From positions 1 through 19,044 of the forward strand of contig JAQWJG010000014.1 in the NCBI GenBank assembly GCA_029248485.1: a stretch of DNA of 19,044 nt, in the 5' to 3' direction. The notes below the pieces were generated by a model that made no database searches, was not told the DNA's origin, and was given only the letters and a program-made list of their open reading frames with translations. This DNA is from SAR86 cluster bacterium. Its GTDB lineage: Bacteria > Pseudomonadota > Gammaproteobacteria > SAR86 > D2472. The position numbers and the translations under genes were made by a program. Every line of letters starts with the position of its first letter. Position 1 is the first letter of the stretch. Of this stretch, positions 1 to 8,793 are shown piece after piece.

Positions 1-270
1 ACTTTCTTGGTAAGAGTATCCGGAGATTCAATGCTAGATGCAAATATTGCAGATCAAGCCATCTTAATAGTTGATCGAAGCCTTAAACCAAAGCACGGTA
101 GCATTGTAGTTGCCTCTCTGGACGGTGATTTCGTATGTAAACGATTGCAACTTAAGCCTCGACTGTGCTTACTGCCAGAGAATTCAAAATACAAACCAAT
201 CTATATTCAGCATGGCCAAGATCTAGATATTATGGGCACAGTCACTGCGGCCATTAATAAATTTGAATGA
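1..270 (+). CDS. umuD: UmuD, SOS mutagenesis protein, 3' part (5' end outside window)
   Basis: This is the C-terminal, LexA-like serine peptidase part of UmuD, open in frame 1 from the first base. The RecA filament stimulates UmuD to cleave itself to UmuD', the accessory subunit of polymerase V. The nucleophile lies in SGDSM (Ser codon at 28-30) and the general-base lysine in FVCKRL (Lys codon at 139-141), both in the expected order. Compared with the E. coli protein about 50 residues are missing, including the Cys-Gly cleavage site, so cleavage competence cannot be judged. The stop overlaps the umuC start as ATGA, implying coupled translation. The promoter and any LexA box lie upstream of the window. 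Family assignment is firm because the residues after the active site also follow UmuD closely. Confidence 0.93.
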   Translation, partial: TFLVRVSGDSMLDANIADQAILIVDRSLKPKHGSIVVASLDGDFVCKRLQLKPRLCLLPENSKYKPIYIQHGQDLDIMGTVTAAINKFE

Positions 271-1535
271 GGCTTTTAGCATTAGTTGATTGTGATAATT
301 TCTATGCCTCATGCGAAAGGGTCTTTCGACCAGATTTAAAACAAGTGCCTGTCGTAGTGCTGTCTAATAATGATGGCTGTGTTATTGCCAGAAGCAAAGA
401 AGCCAAAGCTATGGGTATAAAAATGGGTATCCCTTGGTTCAAAGTAAAAAAATCTTATTTAGCGCAAGGGGGTAAAGTATTTTCATCTAACTTTGCCCTG
501 TATGGCGATCTATCCAAAAGAGTTATGAATATTCTTGAGGGAATGGTCAAAAAGATTGAGGTTTACAGCATTGATGAAGCATTTTTAGATCTGCAGCATA
601 TACAAAATACAAATCACGCACATGAGTTTGGTGTTTACTGTCGCAACACTATACGACAATGGGTTGGTATTCCTGTGCGAATTGGAATTGCGCCAACAAA
701 AACTCTTACCAAGGTTGCAAGCCATGTTGCAAAAAATACAAGTGGTGGCATGGGAGTTTGCTGCCTAAGTGACCAAAAAGATATAGCCCGTATTCTTAAA
801 ACCTTACCTATTAAAGAGATTTGGGGTATTGGTTACAACCTCTCCAGACAACTTAATCAATTGGGCATATATTCAGCCTATGAATTAATGCAAATGGATA
901 TTAGGCTTATTAGAAAAAAATTTAGCGTTGTTTTAGAGCGTACAGTTAGAGAATTAAGGGGGGAATCATGCATTCAAATAGAGGATCATTACGATCCAAA
1001 AAAACAAATTGTTGTAAGTCGAAGTTTTAGAGGCAGAATTGAAAACTTAAGCGCGCTGAAACCACTAATTAGCAATTTTGCAGTGCGGGCAGGAGAGAAG
1101 CTGAGACAGGAAAAACAAAAATGCTCTCAAGTGTCAGTATTCATTTCAACCAGTAGATTTAATCAGCAACTGCAATATCGTGGATTTGATAGCTTTCAGC
1201 TCCCTTGCCCGGTAGATGATACAAGAAGTATTTTAATGGGCGCAAATATAATACTGAATACAATCTTTAGGAAAGGTTATCCATATGCAAAAGCAGGAAT
1301 ATTGCTAAGTCATTTTTCACATTCAACCTTCCTTCAGAAATCTCTATTTGAAGCAACAGATCAGCAGCACTTAAAACAAGATACAAATTTAATGCAGACT
1401 ATAGATGCGCTCAATGACACTCAAACACAGGTCTACTATGCATCGCAGTATCCTGCAAGGTTATCGCCTGTACAAAAAGATATGGTATCACCCAAATACA
1501 CAACAAACTGGTGGGAATTACCAACGACTAAGTAA
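267..1535 (+). CDS. umuC: UmuC, Y-family DNA polymerase V catalytic subunit
   Basis: UmuC copies damaged DNA as UmuD'2C, with RecA and the beta clamp. The 422 residues equal the E. coli length. The N-terminus has the palm aspartate and FYASCERVF, including the aromatic steric-gate region. The SIDEAFLDL motif carries the second metal-binding Asp-Glu pair. Finger and thumb helix-hairpin-helix segments follow (ERTVRELRGESC region), then the little-finger domain. A QKSLF motif beginning at residue 357 fits a beta-clamp binding peptide and sits where E. coli has QLNLF. The tail (SPKYTTNWWEL) matches the DUF4113-type C-terminus of UmuC proteins. The ATG overlaps the umuD stop by four bases, so the two form an operon. 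The last 8 bases overlap the opposite-strand DUF1289 gene. No frameshift or missing catalytic residue was seen. Confidence 0.97.
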   Translation: MRLLALVDCDNFYASCERVFRPDLKQVPVVVLSNNDGCVIARSKEAKAMGIKMGIPWFKVKKSYLAQGGKVFSSNFALYGDLSKRVMNILEGMVKKIEVYSIDEAFLDLQHIQNTNHAHEFGVYCRNTIRQWVGIPVRIGIAPTKTLTKVASHVAKNTSGGMGVCCLSDQKDIARILKTLPIKEIWGIGYNLSRQLNQLGIYSAYELMQMDIRLIRKKFSVVLERTVRELRGESCIQIEDHYDPKKQIVVSRSFRGRIENLSALKPLISNFAVRAGEKLRQEKQKCSQVSVFISTSRFNQQLQYRGFDSFQLPCPVDDTRSILMGANIILNTIFRKGYPYAKAGILLSHFSHSTFLQKSLFEATDQQHLKQDTNLMQTIDALNDTQTQVYYASQYPARLSPVQKDMVSPKYTTNWWELPTTK

Positions 1536-1962
1536 AAAAGTACCTGTCATAATGAGCTTCAGAAAGCTCCAAAAACTCTGAGTAAATTTGCTCTTTAAGC
1601 TGGGTGAGATTCATATTTACATGACAAGCAATTCCAAATTGATGCAAATCTAATTCTTGTGAACCAGCAGCTCGAAGAAGATCAAAGATCCAAGTCATTG
1701 GGTCCATCGCATCATTAAAGTTGATCCCTTGATCATTTAGCCGAGTTGCTAATAGCTCAGCATTAGTAACAGAGAAACGATCTTTTAAAACGGTTAACTT
1801 AAAACCTTCAAGCCTTAAATTAACCAGCTCTTTTTCTGGAACAGTGAACTTGTTCCAATTAATAACTTCATGAACAAAACGCTTGCAACCCTTGCATACA
1901 TTATCACCATAAGTTGTAGAGCATATTCCTAGACATGGTGTCGAGGCTTTGTTTTTCTTCAT
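1528..1962 (-). CDS. DUF1289-type four-cysteine protein
   Basis: The N-terminus reads TPCLGICSTTYG...CKGCKRF, with cysteines at 10, 14, 23 and 26. This is the pattern of DUF1289 proteins (E. coli YdhL type), often described as putative Fe-S or zinc-binding proteins; the true ligand is not known to me. A W-N/K segment follows as in that family. Residues from about 50 to 144 extend beyond the usual short domain and are not recognised; they look soluble and helical, with no membrane segment. The gene stands alone on the minus strand between umuC, whose 3' end it overlaps by 8 bases, and divergent acnB. I see no Shine-Dalgarno sequence. A TATTAT hexamer lies 7 bases upstream of the ATG, so the message may be leaderless. 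Function unknown. Confidence 0.85.
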   Translation of the reverse strand: MKKNKASTPCLGICSTTYGDNVCKGCKRFVHEVINWNKFTVPEKELVNLRLEGFKLTVLKDRFSVTNAELLATRLNDQGINFNDAMDPMTWIFDLLRAAGSQELDLHQFGIACHVNMNLTQLKEQIYSEFLELSEAHYDRYFFT

Positions 1963-1969
1963 AGACTGG

Positions 1970-1975
1970 ATAATA
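1970..1975 (-). promoter_or_regulatory. Candidate -10 element of the DUF1289 gene (leaderless type)
   Basis: On the minus strand TATTAT (5 of 6 matches to TATAAT) ends 7 bases before the ATG at 1962, which would place transcription start at or next to the start codon. No purine-rich ribosome binding site is present between them. The best -35 candidate, TTGTAT, is 19 bases upstream and poor. This is inference from spacing only. Confidence 0.3.
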
Positions 1976-2017
1976 CATTATTTAATCTTAAGAAATACAA
2001 GGAAATAAAGAATAGGC

Positions 2018-2046
2018 TTGGGGATTTAGGGATACCACAGTAAAAT
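2018..2046 (+). promoter_or_regulatory. Candidate sigma70 promoter of acnB
   Basis: TTGGGG (2018-2023) and TAAAAT (2041-2046) are separated by exactly 17 bases. The -10 matches 5 of 6 consensus positions, the -35 only the TTG. Transcription would start near 2053, giving a leader of roughly 14 bases that still contains the AGGGAG ribosome binding site. It lies in the only non-coding gap longer than 50 bases in the reliable part of the window (1963-2066). I see no riboswitch or operator palindrome there. Confidence 0.4.
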
Positions 2047-2054
2047 GACGACCC

Positions 2055-2060
2055 AGGGAG
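2055..2060 (+). promoter_or_regulatory. Ribosome binding site of acnB
   Basis: AGGGAG ends 6 bases before the ATG at 2067. It is one of the best Shine-Dalgarno matches in the window and fixes the acnB start. Confidence 0.7.
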
Positions 2061-2066
2061 AAAATT

Positions 2067-4646
2067 ATGCTTCAAGATTACAAAAAACATTGTGAAGAAA
2101 GGAAAGAACAAGGGATACCACCTCTACCTCTTTCAGCTCAACAAACTTCAGATTTAGTTGAATTACTTAAATCAGAACATGAAGAGTCAGAATTGTTGCT
2201 GGAACTTTTAAAAGAAAGAATACCCGCAGGAGTAGATCAAGCAGCTTATGTAAAAGCCGGATTCTTAGCGGACATCACAACAGGTAAAACAAGCAGTCCT
2301 TACGTCTCTAAAAAAGAGGCAGTGATGATTTTGGGAACAATGCTTGGTGGATACAACATTCAACCTTTAATAAAATGTTTAGGAGATGATGATCTGGGTG
2401 AAGCGGCTGCTGCTTCATTAAGCACGACTTTGTTAATCTTTGATGCTTTTAATGAAGTCCTAGCTCTTTCCAAAACTAATAAAAATGCAAAAACTGTTAT
2501 AGATGCATGGGCTGAAGGAGCCTGGTTTAAAGAAAAACAAGAAATTGCAAAACAGATAAAATTAACTGTTTACAAAGTACCTGGTGAAATAAATACAGAT
2601 GACTTATCTCCTGCAACAGATGCATGGTCTAGACCAGATATTCCTTTACATGCATTGGCAATGTTTAAAATGCCTAGAGAAGGCTTAGACAAACCTCTTG
2701 AAACAATAGAAGAGTTAAAGAAAAAAGGCAATCCATTGGTTTTTGTTGGTGATGTAGTGGGAACTGGCTCATCAAGAAAATCAGCAACAAACTCGGTGCT
2801 TTGGCATATGGGTGATGAAATTCCATGTATTCCTAATAAAAAAGAAGGTGGATTTTGTTTTGGTGGAAAGATTGCACCTATCTTCTTCAATACATTAGAA
2901 GATTCGGGGGCATTCCCTGTGGAGTGCGATGTCTCCAAGTTAAACATGGGTCAAGAGATTATCTTTGAGCCATTTAATGGAAAAATTTTAGATGCAGCTA
3001 GCGGAGAAGTTTTGTCTACGTTTGAACTCAAAACACCTGTCCTTCTAGATGAGGTTCGAGCAAACGGTCGGATCCCATTAATTATCGGAAGGCAATTAAC
3101 AGACAAGACAAGAGAAGCACTGGGTCTAGAGCCAACAGATATCTTTACTAGGCCTGATGCTGAAGATTCTTCAGACAAAGGCTTCACATTGGCTCAAAAG
3201 ATGGTTGGTAAGGCATGTGGAGTAACAGGAATAAGACCTGGGACATATTGCGAACCAAGAATGACAACAGTGGGATCGCAAGATACCACCGGGCCAATGA
3301 CCAGAGATGAATTAAAAGAATTAGCTTGTTTAGGATTTTCAGCTGATCTAGTGATGCAATCGTTTTGTCATACTGCTGCATACCCCAAACCAGTAGATAT
3401 CGATACACAACATACATTGCCAGACTTTATTATGAATCGAGGAGGAGTATCGCTAAAGCCGGGAGACGGGATTATTCATTCTTGGTTAAATAGAATGCTG
3501 CTTCCGGATGGGGTGGGAACTGGCGGAGATAGCCATACTCGCTTTCCATTAGGCATTAGTTTTCCAGCTGGATCAGGGTTAGTGGCTTTTGCTGCTGCAT
3601 TAGGAGTGATGCCTCTGGATATGCCTGAATCTGTGCTTGTAAGATTTAAAGGAAAAATGCAACCTGGAATAACACTCAGAGATTTAGTGAATGCTATCCC
3701 TTATGCCGCAATTCAAAAAGGTCTTTTAACTGTAGCCAAGGAAGGCAAGAAAAATATATTTTCTGGTCGATGCCTTGAAATAGAGGGTTTGCCAGACCTG
3801 AAGGTTGAGCAAGCATTTGAACTGTCTGATGCGTCTGCTGAAAGATCTGCCTCAGGATGTACAGTTCGATTAAATAAAGAGCCAATCATAGAGTACCTAA
3901 AATCAAATATCGTGATGCTTAGATGGATGATTGGAAGTGGTTATGGTGATGCTAAAACTTTGGAGAGAAGAGCTCAAGCAATGGAAGAATGGATTGCAAA
4001 TCCTGAATTACTTGAACCTGACGAAAATGCTGAATATGCCGAGATCATTGAAATTGATCTCAATGAAATTAAAGAACCTCTTCTTGCATGCCCAAATGAT
4101 CCGGATGACATTAAACCTTTATCAGCAGTCGCAGAGACCAATATCGACGAGGTTTTTATTGGATCATGCATGACAAACATTGGTCACTTTAGAGCAGCAG
4201 GTCATTTGCTTAAAAAATATAATGGGACAAAAGCTAGGTTATGGGTCGTTCCACCGACCAAGATGGATGAAAAACAGCTAATGGAAGAAGGGATTTATAA
4301 TGTCTTTGGGACATCCGGTGCAAGAACAGAAATACCTGGGTGCTCACTTTGCATGGGCAATCAAGCGAGAGTGCTAGCAAACTCTACAGTGGTTTCAACT
4401 TCTACTAGAAACTTCCCAAATAGACTGGGCGATGGAGCTGATGTATTTTTAGCTTCAGCGGAACTCGCTGCAATTGCCTCTGTACTAGGTAAACTTCCAT
4501 CACCAGAAGAATACTTAAAATACATGCAAGAAATTAATCCGTTTGCTGACGAGATCTATAGATATCTAAATTTCAATGAGATAGATCAATATGTAGATAG
4601 CGCAAACTCAGCTGATATTCCTGCAGTGAACATTGTAAGTGCTTAA
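2067..4646 (+). CDS. acnB: Aconitate hydratase B
   Basis: AcnB interconverts citrate and isocitrate in the TCA cycle. At 859 residues it is close to the 865 of E. coli. The B-type domain order is visible: an N-terminal helical HEAT-like region (about 1-155), then the swivel domain ([25 protein letters not shown]), then the catalytic domains. The [4Fe-4S] ligands are Cys701 (IGSCMTN) and Cys759 and Cys762 (PGCSLCMG), with family-like spacing. Substrate-site motifs [11 protein letters not shown] and TSTRNFPNR are intact. It is a single gene with its own promoter and strong ribosome binding site, divergent from the DUF1289 gene. Its TAA stop shares the TTAA at 4643-4646 with the stop of purF on the other strand, leaving no room for an intergenic terminator. 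Confidence 0.98.
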   Translation: MLQDYKKHCEERKEQGIPPLPLSAQQTSDLVELLKSEHEESELLLELLKERIPAGVDQAAYVKAGFLADITTGKTSSPYVSKKEAVMILGTMLGGYNIQPLIKCLGDDDLGEAAAASLSTTLLIFDAFNEVLALSKTNKNAKTVIDAWAEGAWFKEKQEIAKQIKLTVYKVPGEINTDDLSPATDAWSRPDIPLHALAMFKMPREGLDKPLETIEELKKKGNPLVFVGDVVGTGSSRKSATNSVLWHMGDEIPCIPNKKEGGFCFGGKIAPIFFNTLEDSGAFPVECDVSKLNMGQEIIFEPFNGKILDAASGEVLSTFELKTPVLLDEVRANGRIPLIIGRQLTDKTREALGLEPTDIFTRPDAEDSSDKGFTLAQKMVGKACGVTGIRPGTYCEPRMTTVGSQDTTGPMTRDELKELACLGFSADLVMQSFCHTAAYPKPVDIDTQHTLPDFIMNRGGVSLKPGDGIIHSWLNRMLLPDGVGTGGDSHTRFPLGISFPAGSGLVAFAAALGVMPLDMPESVLVRFKGKMQPGITLRDLVNAIPYAAIQKGLLTVAKEGKKNIFSGRCLEIEGLPDLKVEQAFELSDASAERSASGCTVRLNKEPIIEYLKSNIVMLRWMIGSGYGDAKTLERRAQAMEEWIANPELLEPDENAEYAEIIEIDLNEIKEPLLACPNDPDDIKPLSAVAETNIDEVFIGSCMTNIGHFRAAGHLLKKYNGTKARLWVVPPTKMDEKQLMEEGIYNVFGTSGARTEIPGCSLCMGNQARVLANSTVVSTSTRNFPNRLGDGADVFLASAELAAIASVLGKLPSPEEYLKYMQEINPFADEIYRYLNFNEIDQYVDSANSADIPAVNIVSA

Positions 4647-6124
4647 TTAGATTTTTCTCTAGCGACCTTCTGGTCATCTCCTCGAGATGATTCAAGGTCT
4701 TCAAGATAATCTGCACTTATTGAGGTTGGGTAATTTCCATCAAAGATCGACATTTCAAAATTTTTAATCGTGGGATTGCCTTCTTGAGTAGAAGCAATTA
4801 AATCATCCAGATCTTGATAGATAAGCCAATCAGCTCCAATTTCGTTTGCGACCTCTTCATCGGTCCTTCCTGATGCAATTAACTCATTCGTTGCTGCCAT
4901 ATCAATCCCATAAAGATTTTGAAATTTCACTGGCGGGGCTGCAGAAGAGAAGTACACTTTATTAGCACCCGCCTCTTTAGCCATTTCAATAATTCTCTTA
5001 CTGGTTGTACCTCTGACTATTGAATCATCAACAAGTAACACATTTTTTCCTTTAAACTCAAGATCTAATATATTTAACTTTCGTCGAACTGATTTTTTTC
5101 GTTCTTCTTGATTGGGCATAATAAAAGTTCTACCAACATATCTATTTTTAACAAAGCCTTGCCTGTAAGGAAGTTTTAATACTGCTGCAAGCTGCAATGC
5201 TGCAGTTGTAGAGCTATCGGGGATAGGAATTACTACATCGATATCATGATTTGGGTTAAGTTTAATAATTTTTTGAGCTAGCTTTTGCCCCATTCTCATT
5301 CTAGCTTTGTAAACAGAAATTTCATCAAGAGTAGAGTCTGGTCTGGCAAGATAAACATACTCAAATATACAAGGAGTTGGCTCTGCATTTTCAGAGCACT
5401 GATCACTATGTAAATTTCCATCAACATCTACAAAAACAGCCTCTCCAGGATATACATCTCTTAATGTTTTAAAGCCCAAAGCAGAGAAAGAAGCGTTTTC
5501 AGAGGCAATAATGTATTCTTTTTTTGTTGGACCATCTTTTACTCCAATAACTAGTGGGCGAATGCCTCGCGGATCTCTAAATGCAAGCAGTCCAAAGCCT
5601 GTAATCAAAGCAACGACTGCATAGGCTCCTTGACACCTGATGTGAGTTTTTTTTACAGCTTTAAAAAAATGCTTTTTCGAGGGGAGTATTGCTCTTTGCT
5701 TTCCAAGCTCATGGGCAAAAATATTAAGCAAGACTTCTGAATCTGAGTCGGTATTAAGATGTCGCATTTCAGCATGGAATAATTCACGTGCCAGAACTTT
5801 AGAATTCGTTAAATTTCCATTATGCGCAAGACTAATTCCATATGGAGAATTGACATACATAGGCTGGGCAAACTCTTTGCCGGCACCACCAGCAGTTGGA
5901 TATCGGACATGGCCAATCCCATAATTGCCTAGCAATTTATTCATGTGTCGCTGCTGGAAGGCATCTCGCACGTACCCCATAGATTTACGACTGTTCAGTC
6001 TTCCGGTTTCGTCACAAACAACCATACCAGCTGCGTCTTGGCCTCTATGTTGAAGCATTAATAGAGAATCATAGATTGAACTAGCTACATGAGTTTCAGA
6101 ATATATGCCAACTATTCCACACAT
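4643..6124 (-). CDS. purF: Amidophosphoribosyltransferase
   Basis: PurF makes 5-phosphoribosylamine from PRPP and glutamine, the first committed step of purine synthesis. It is 493 residues (E. coli 505). Cys2 (MCGIVGIY) is the glutaminase nucleophile directly after the initiator Met, so there is no propeptide as in Bacillus-type enzymes. [11 protein letters not shown] and HNGNLTN belong to the Ntn glutaminase domain (about 1-230). The phosphoribosyltransferase domain carries the PRPP loop [13 protein letters not shown]. The gene is last in the long minus-strand run, starting one base inside the cvpA stop (TAATG), an arrangement shared with E. coli cvpA-purF. A PurR operator, if any, would lie far upstream and none is visible nearby. 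Confidence 0.98.
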   Translation of the reverse strand: MCGIVGIYSETHVASSIYDSLLMLQHRGQDAAGMVVCDETGRLNSRKSMGYVRDAFQQRHMNKLLGNYGIGHVRYPTAGGAGKEFAQPMYVNSPYGISLAHNGNLTNSKVLARELFHAEMRHLNTDSDSEVLLNIFAHELGKQRAILPSKKHFFKAVKKTHIRCQGAYAVVALITGFGLLAFRDPRGIRPLVIGVKDGPTKKEYIIASENASFSALGFKTLRDVYPGEAVFVDVDGNLHSDQCSENAEPTPCIFEYVYLARPDSTLDEISVYKARMRMGQKLAQKIIKLNPNHDIDVVIPIPDSSTTAALQLAAVLKLPYRQGFVKNRYVGRTFIMPNQEERKKSVRRKLNILDLEFKGKNVLLVDDSIVRGTTSKRIIEMAKEAGANKVYFSSAAPPVKFQNLYGIDMAATNELIASGRTDEEVANEIGADWLIYQDLDDLIASTQEGNPTIKNFEMSIFDGNYPTSISADYLEDLESSRGDDQKVAREKSN

Positions 6125-6663
6125 TATGTTGTCTCGTAAATTGTGCTGATATCAGCCTTAAGCATAACTGAATTTTTATCTGAGATCATATTTTTAAAAA
6201 ATTTTTCAGCCATCGGCGCATATTTTTTTAAATAAGGCGAGCTTTGAGAATTTATGATAAAGGTTGATTGCTTAACATCATTTGGAAGAACAAGGTAAAT
6301 GACCACAATGAGAAGCATGCCTCTTATAAATCCAAATAACACACCCAAAAGTCTATCTAAGCCTCCCATGCCAGACCAATGCACTAAACCGCGAAGCAAT
6401 TTGATTATCAACCCTCCTAAAAAGATAATCCCAACGAAGACAGTGACAATTGTAAGGATTCTTCTAATCTCAGGATTATCTATGTAATCTATAAAATAAG
6501 GGTCTAGGTAAGTATTTAGAAGCATTGCAGCTGCAAACGCAGTGATCCACAAAACGAGCGATAAAATTTCTTGAATAAAACCTCTAAAAAAAGCTATCAA
6601 ACCAGACAGCGCAATTATCCCAATTACAAGATAATCAAAATAAGATAAGGCTAAGGATTCCAA
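6124..6663 (-). CDS. cvpA: CvpA family inner-membrane protein
   Basis: This is a 179-residue membrane protein with about four hydrophobic helices (roughly residues 10-30, 30-50, 64-86 and 105-125) followed by a charged soluble tail. The YLVIGIIALSGLIAFFRGF opening followed by QEILSLV is characteristic of CvpA, named for colicin V production in E. coli and linked to envelope stress tolerance; its biochemical role is not settled. The start is a TTG, supported by a GAGG 7 bases upstream and by family N-terminal length; no ATG is available in frame before residue 46. It overlaps the end of the SPOR gene by 13 bases and the purF start by one base, so it is probably translated by coupling. Confidence 0.93.
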   Translation of the reverse strand: MESLALSYFDYLVIGIIALSGLIAFFRGFIQEILSLVLWITAFAAAMLLNTYLDPYFIDYIDNPEIRRILTIVTVFVGIIFLGGLIIKLLRGLVHWSGMGGLDRLLGVLFGFIRGMLLIVVIYLVLPNDVKQSTFIINSQSSPYLKKYAPMAEKFFKNMISDKNSVMLKADISTIYETT

Positions 6664-7139
6664 GCCATAACCTCGCCAACTTCTATCCCAGCAATTTGAT
6701 TAAGGATTTTTTTATTTTCCTCAATATCTTTTTTACTAGCAAAGGGCCCAACCAAAACATTAGTAAGATTTTGATTGGATTTATTTATCTCAGTAAACGC
6801 TGGAAAGCCCGCATCATTGAATGCTTTCACTGCCCTAGAAATAGTCGTTGGAGATCCAAAAGCACCGATCTTATAAACATATAGATTGAAATCTACTTGA
6901 TCGACTCGCTCTTTTGCAGATGGAAGTGTGTCTGTTGTATCTATTTTAAAAAAATTATTCTCGACCTCTTTAAATTCTATTTTTTTAAGCTTGTCCTGAT
7001 CTACCAATGGTTCTGGAAGTTCAGGAATATTAATATTGCTGATTTGTTGATACTTGGGCTGCGGAGAAAGAGCAAAAATAAGAACCCAAATTAATATGGT
7101 GACAGCAATAAAAATCCCAAATATGCGGTTAGTATTCAT
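6651..7139 (-). CDS. SPOR-domain cell-division protein (DedD-like)
   Basis: This is a 162-residue bitopic protein: one N-terminal membrane helix (about residues 5-25, IFGIFIAVTILIWVLIFAL), a variable linker, and a C-terminal SPOR domain (about 85-160). The SPOR pattern is seen in FNLYVYKIGAFG, the alternating helix-strand layout and VLVGPFASKKDIE. SPOR domains bind glycan strands stripped of stem peptides and so collect at the division septum; E. coli DedD sits in the same accD-folC-dedD-cvpA-purF neighbourhood. Here the gene begins by an ATGA overlap directly at the end of accD, with no folC between. Position and architecture fit DedD, but sequence similarity outside the SPOR domain is too weak to give the symbol firmly. 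Confidence 0.88.
   Translation of the reverse strand: MNTNRIFGIFIAVTILIWVLIFALSPQPKYQQISNINIPELPEPLVDQDKLKKIEFKEVENNFFKIDTTDTLPSAKERVDQVDFNLYVYKIGAFGSPTTISRAVKAFNDAGFPAFTEINKSNQNLTNVLVGPFASKKDIEENKKILNQIAGIEVGEVMAWNP
6671..6674 (-). promoter_or_regulatory. Ribosome binding site that supports the TTG start of cvpA
   Basis: On the minus strand GAGG lies inside the last codons of the SPOR gene, 7 bases before the TTG at 6663. It decides for that unusual start codon. Confidence 0.55.
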
Positions 7140-7996
7140 TGAGCTGGATATAGCTTAGATAAAATGCTTGATACCTTAGCTCTCAAGTCTTTTCTATGAA
7201 CTATCATATCAATTGCTCCATGCTCTAATAAAAATTCTGATTTTTGGAAATCCTCAGGAAGATCCACTCTCACTGTTTGCTCAATAACCCTTCTCCCAGC
7301 AAATCCAACCAATGCCTTTGGCTCAGCTATATTTATATCACCCAGCATCGCAATGCTAGCTGAGACTCCACCATAAATAGGATCAATCATTATTGAAATA
7401 TATGGTAGTTTTGCTTCTTTAAGTTTTTCTAAAGCTGCTGATGTTTTTGCCATTTGCATTAAAGACACCATAGACTCCTGCATCCTAGCTCCACCGCTTG
7501 TTGAAAAGCAAATTAATGGAGTTTTATTTGCTATTGCAGCATCAACACCTTGAACAAATTTTGTTCCAACTGCGCCACCCATAGATCCACCCATGTAACG
7601 AAACTCAAAGGCTGCGACTACAAGTTCAGCCCCATCAAGCTTGCCTTTACCAATAACAATTGCCTCTTCTTCTCCTGTACCAGAGACAGCTTCTTTAATG
7701 CGCTGACTATATGATTTAGTATCTTTAAATTTAAGAATATCTTTGGTGGTAATTTTGGTTGCTAGCTCCTGAAAACTTCCACCATCAAAAAAAATAGACA
7801 TTCTAGTTCTCGCACCAATACGAAGATGATGATCGCACTTTGGACAAACAAAAAGTGATTTTTCTAGCTCGGGTTGATACAAGATTGCGTCACATGCTGG
7901 ACAGTTATTCCATAGGCCGCCAGGTACCTTGCTCTTAGATGATTCTGAATCACGATTTGAACCAATCGATGGAATTAATCTTGTAAGCCAATTCAT
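7136..7996 (-). CDS. accD: Acetyl-CoA carboxylase, carboxyltransferase subunit beta
   Basis: AccD pairs with AccA to transfer CO2 from carboxybiotin to acetyl-CoA, giving malonyl-CoA for fatty acid synthesis. It is 286 residues (E. coli 304). The N-terminal zinc ribbon has Cys32, 35, 51 and 54 (CPAC...CPKC). The crotonase-like carboxyltransferase core follows, with GGSMGGAVG, STSGGARMQES and YGGVSASIAMLGD, which form the acyl-CoA site and oxyanion hole. It overlaps trpA upstream and the SPOR gene downstream by ATGA junctions. Placement directly after trpA occurs in several gammaproteobacteria; the absence of folC after it is unusual. Confidence 0.97.
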   Translation of the reverse strand: MNWLTRLIPSIGSNRDSESSKSKVPGGLWNNCPACDAILYQPELEKSLFVCPKCDHHLRIGARTRMSIFFDGGSFQELATKITTKDILKFKDTKSYSQRIKEAVSGTGEEEAIVIGKGKLDGAELVVAAFEFRYMGGSMGGAVGTKFVQGVDAAIANKTPLICFSTSGGARMQESMVSLMQMAKTSAALEKLKEAKLPYISIMIDPIYGGVSASIAMLGDINIAEPKALVGFAGRRVIEQTVRVDLPEDFQKSEFLLEHGAIDMIVHRKDLRAKVSSILSKLYPAQ

Positions 7997-8793
7997 CTGT
8001 TTATTGCTTCAGACATTTCATGAAGATAATTATATATATTTTTATATTCTTTTTGGTTAGATTGGTCATGTATCATTTGAACTAGACTGGAACCAATAAC
8101 AATTCCATCTGAAATTTTGCTTAAATTAAAAGCATCATCAGGAGTTTTGATTCCAAAACCAGCAAAAACTGGAAGAGAGGTTTGCGACCTAATAAACTCT
8201 ATATTACTTTTCGCCTCATTTATATCTAGATGGGAAGATCCTGTTACACCTCTAAGCGTAACGAAATATATAAAACCAGAACTGCTATTACATATTTTAG
8301 AAATTCTGTCTGCACTGGTGGTTGGAGCTATTAATGATATTGAAGCAAGATTTTTGTTTTTAATTCCTAGATTTTCGAGATCAGTCTCTCCAGGAAGATC
8401 AACAATTAATACTGCATCGGTTCCAGAGTGATGAGATTCTTTTAAAGCTTTTGCATTAGCTAGAAAAGTATTCATATAGCCCATTAAAATGATTGGAGTA
8501 TTAGTATTTTTTTTTCTGAATTCTTCAACAAGCTCAAAAATCTTATTTAACGATGTATCATTTTTTAAAGCTCTATCATGAGCAGCCTGAATGATTGGAC
8601 CCTCCGCAATAGGATCTGTGAAAGGAACACCGATTTCTAGAATATCTACCCCTGCATTAACAAATCCATGCATCAATTCTAGGGTTGACTCTAAGTCAGG
8701 ATCTCCAGCAACTAAATATGCAACCATCGCTTTTTTAGAGGTTTTTTTAAGATAGAGGATCTTCTGATCTAATCTAGTCAAGGGATATTCCAT
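7993..8793 (-). CDS. trpA: Tryptophan synthase alpha chain
   Basis: TrpA splits indole-3-glycerol phosphate and passes indole to TrpB. I chose the ATG at 8793 (266 residues, E. coli 268) because it gives the family N-terminus: a few residues, then TRLDQK and [18 protein letters not shown] at 8826 would add 11 residues that fit no family pattern. The TIM-barrel motifs are present: [10 protein letters not shown] with the catalytic Glu (residue 53), the phosphate-binding GVTG, and [10 protein letters not shown]. The second catalytic position, Asp60 of E. coli in DPLADGP, is Glu here (DPIAEGP, residue 64; codon at 8602-8604). The start lies 20 bases inside trpB with no clear ribosome binding site, so coupled translation is likely. 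Confidence 0.95.
   Translation of the reverse strand: MEYPLTRLDQKILYLKKTSKKAMVAYLVAGDPDLESTLELMHGFVNAGVDILEIGVPFTDPIAEGPIIQAAHDRALKNDTSLNKIFELVEEFRKKNTNTPIILMGYMNTFLANAKALKESHHSGTDAVLIVDLPGETDLENLGIKNKNLASISLIAPTTSADRISKICNSSSGFIYFVTLRGVTGSSHLDINEAKSNIEFIRSQTSLPVFAGFGIKTPDDAFNLSKISDGIVIGSSLVQMIHDQSNQKEYKNIYNYLHEMSEAINR

Noticed and set aside
1963..2066. Riboswitch or small RNA upstream of acnB
   Set aside because: The gap is only 104 bases and shows no stable paired structure or known motif; a simple promoter accounts for it.
2570..4180. Several open frames of 60-125 codons on the minus strand inside acnB
   Set aside because: They are antisense to a fully conserved enzyme and show no recognisable domain or ribosome binding site.
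4674..4690. Hairpin TCATCTC-CTC-GAGATGA as a terminator for acnB or purF
   Set aside because: The stem is short with a 3-base loop and neither strand has a following T-run; it lies within purF coding sequence.
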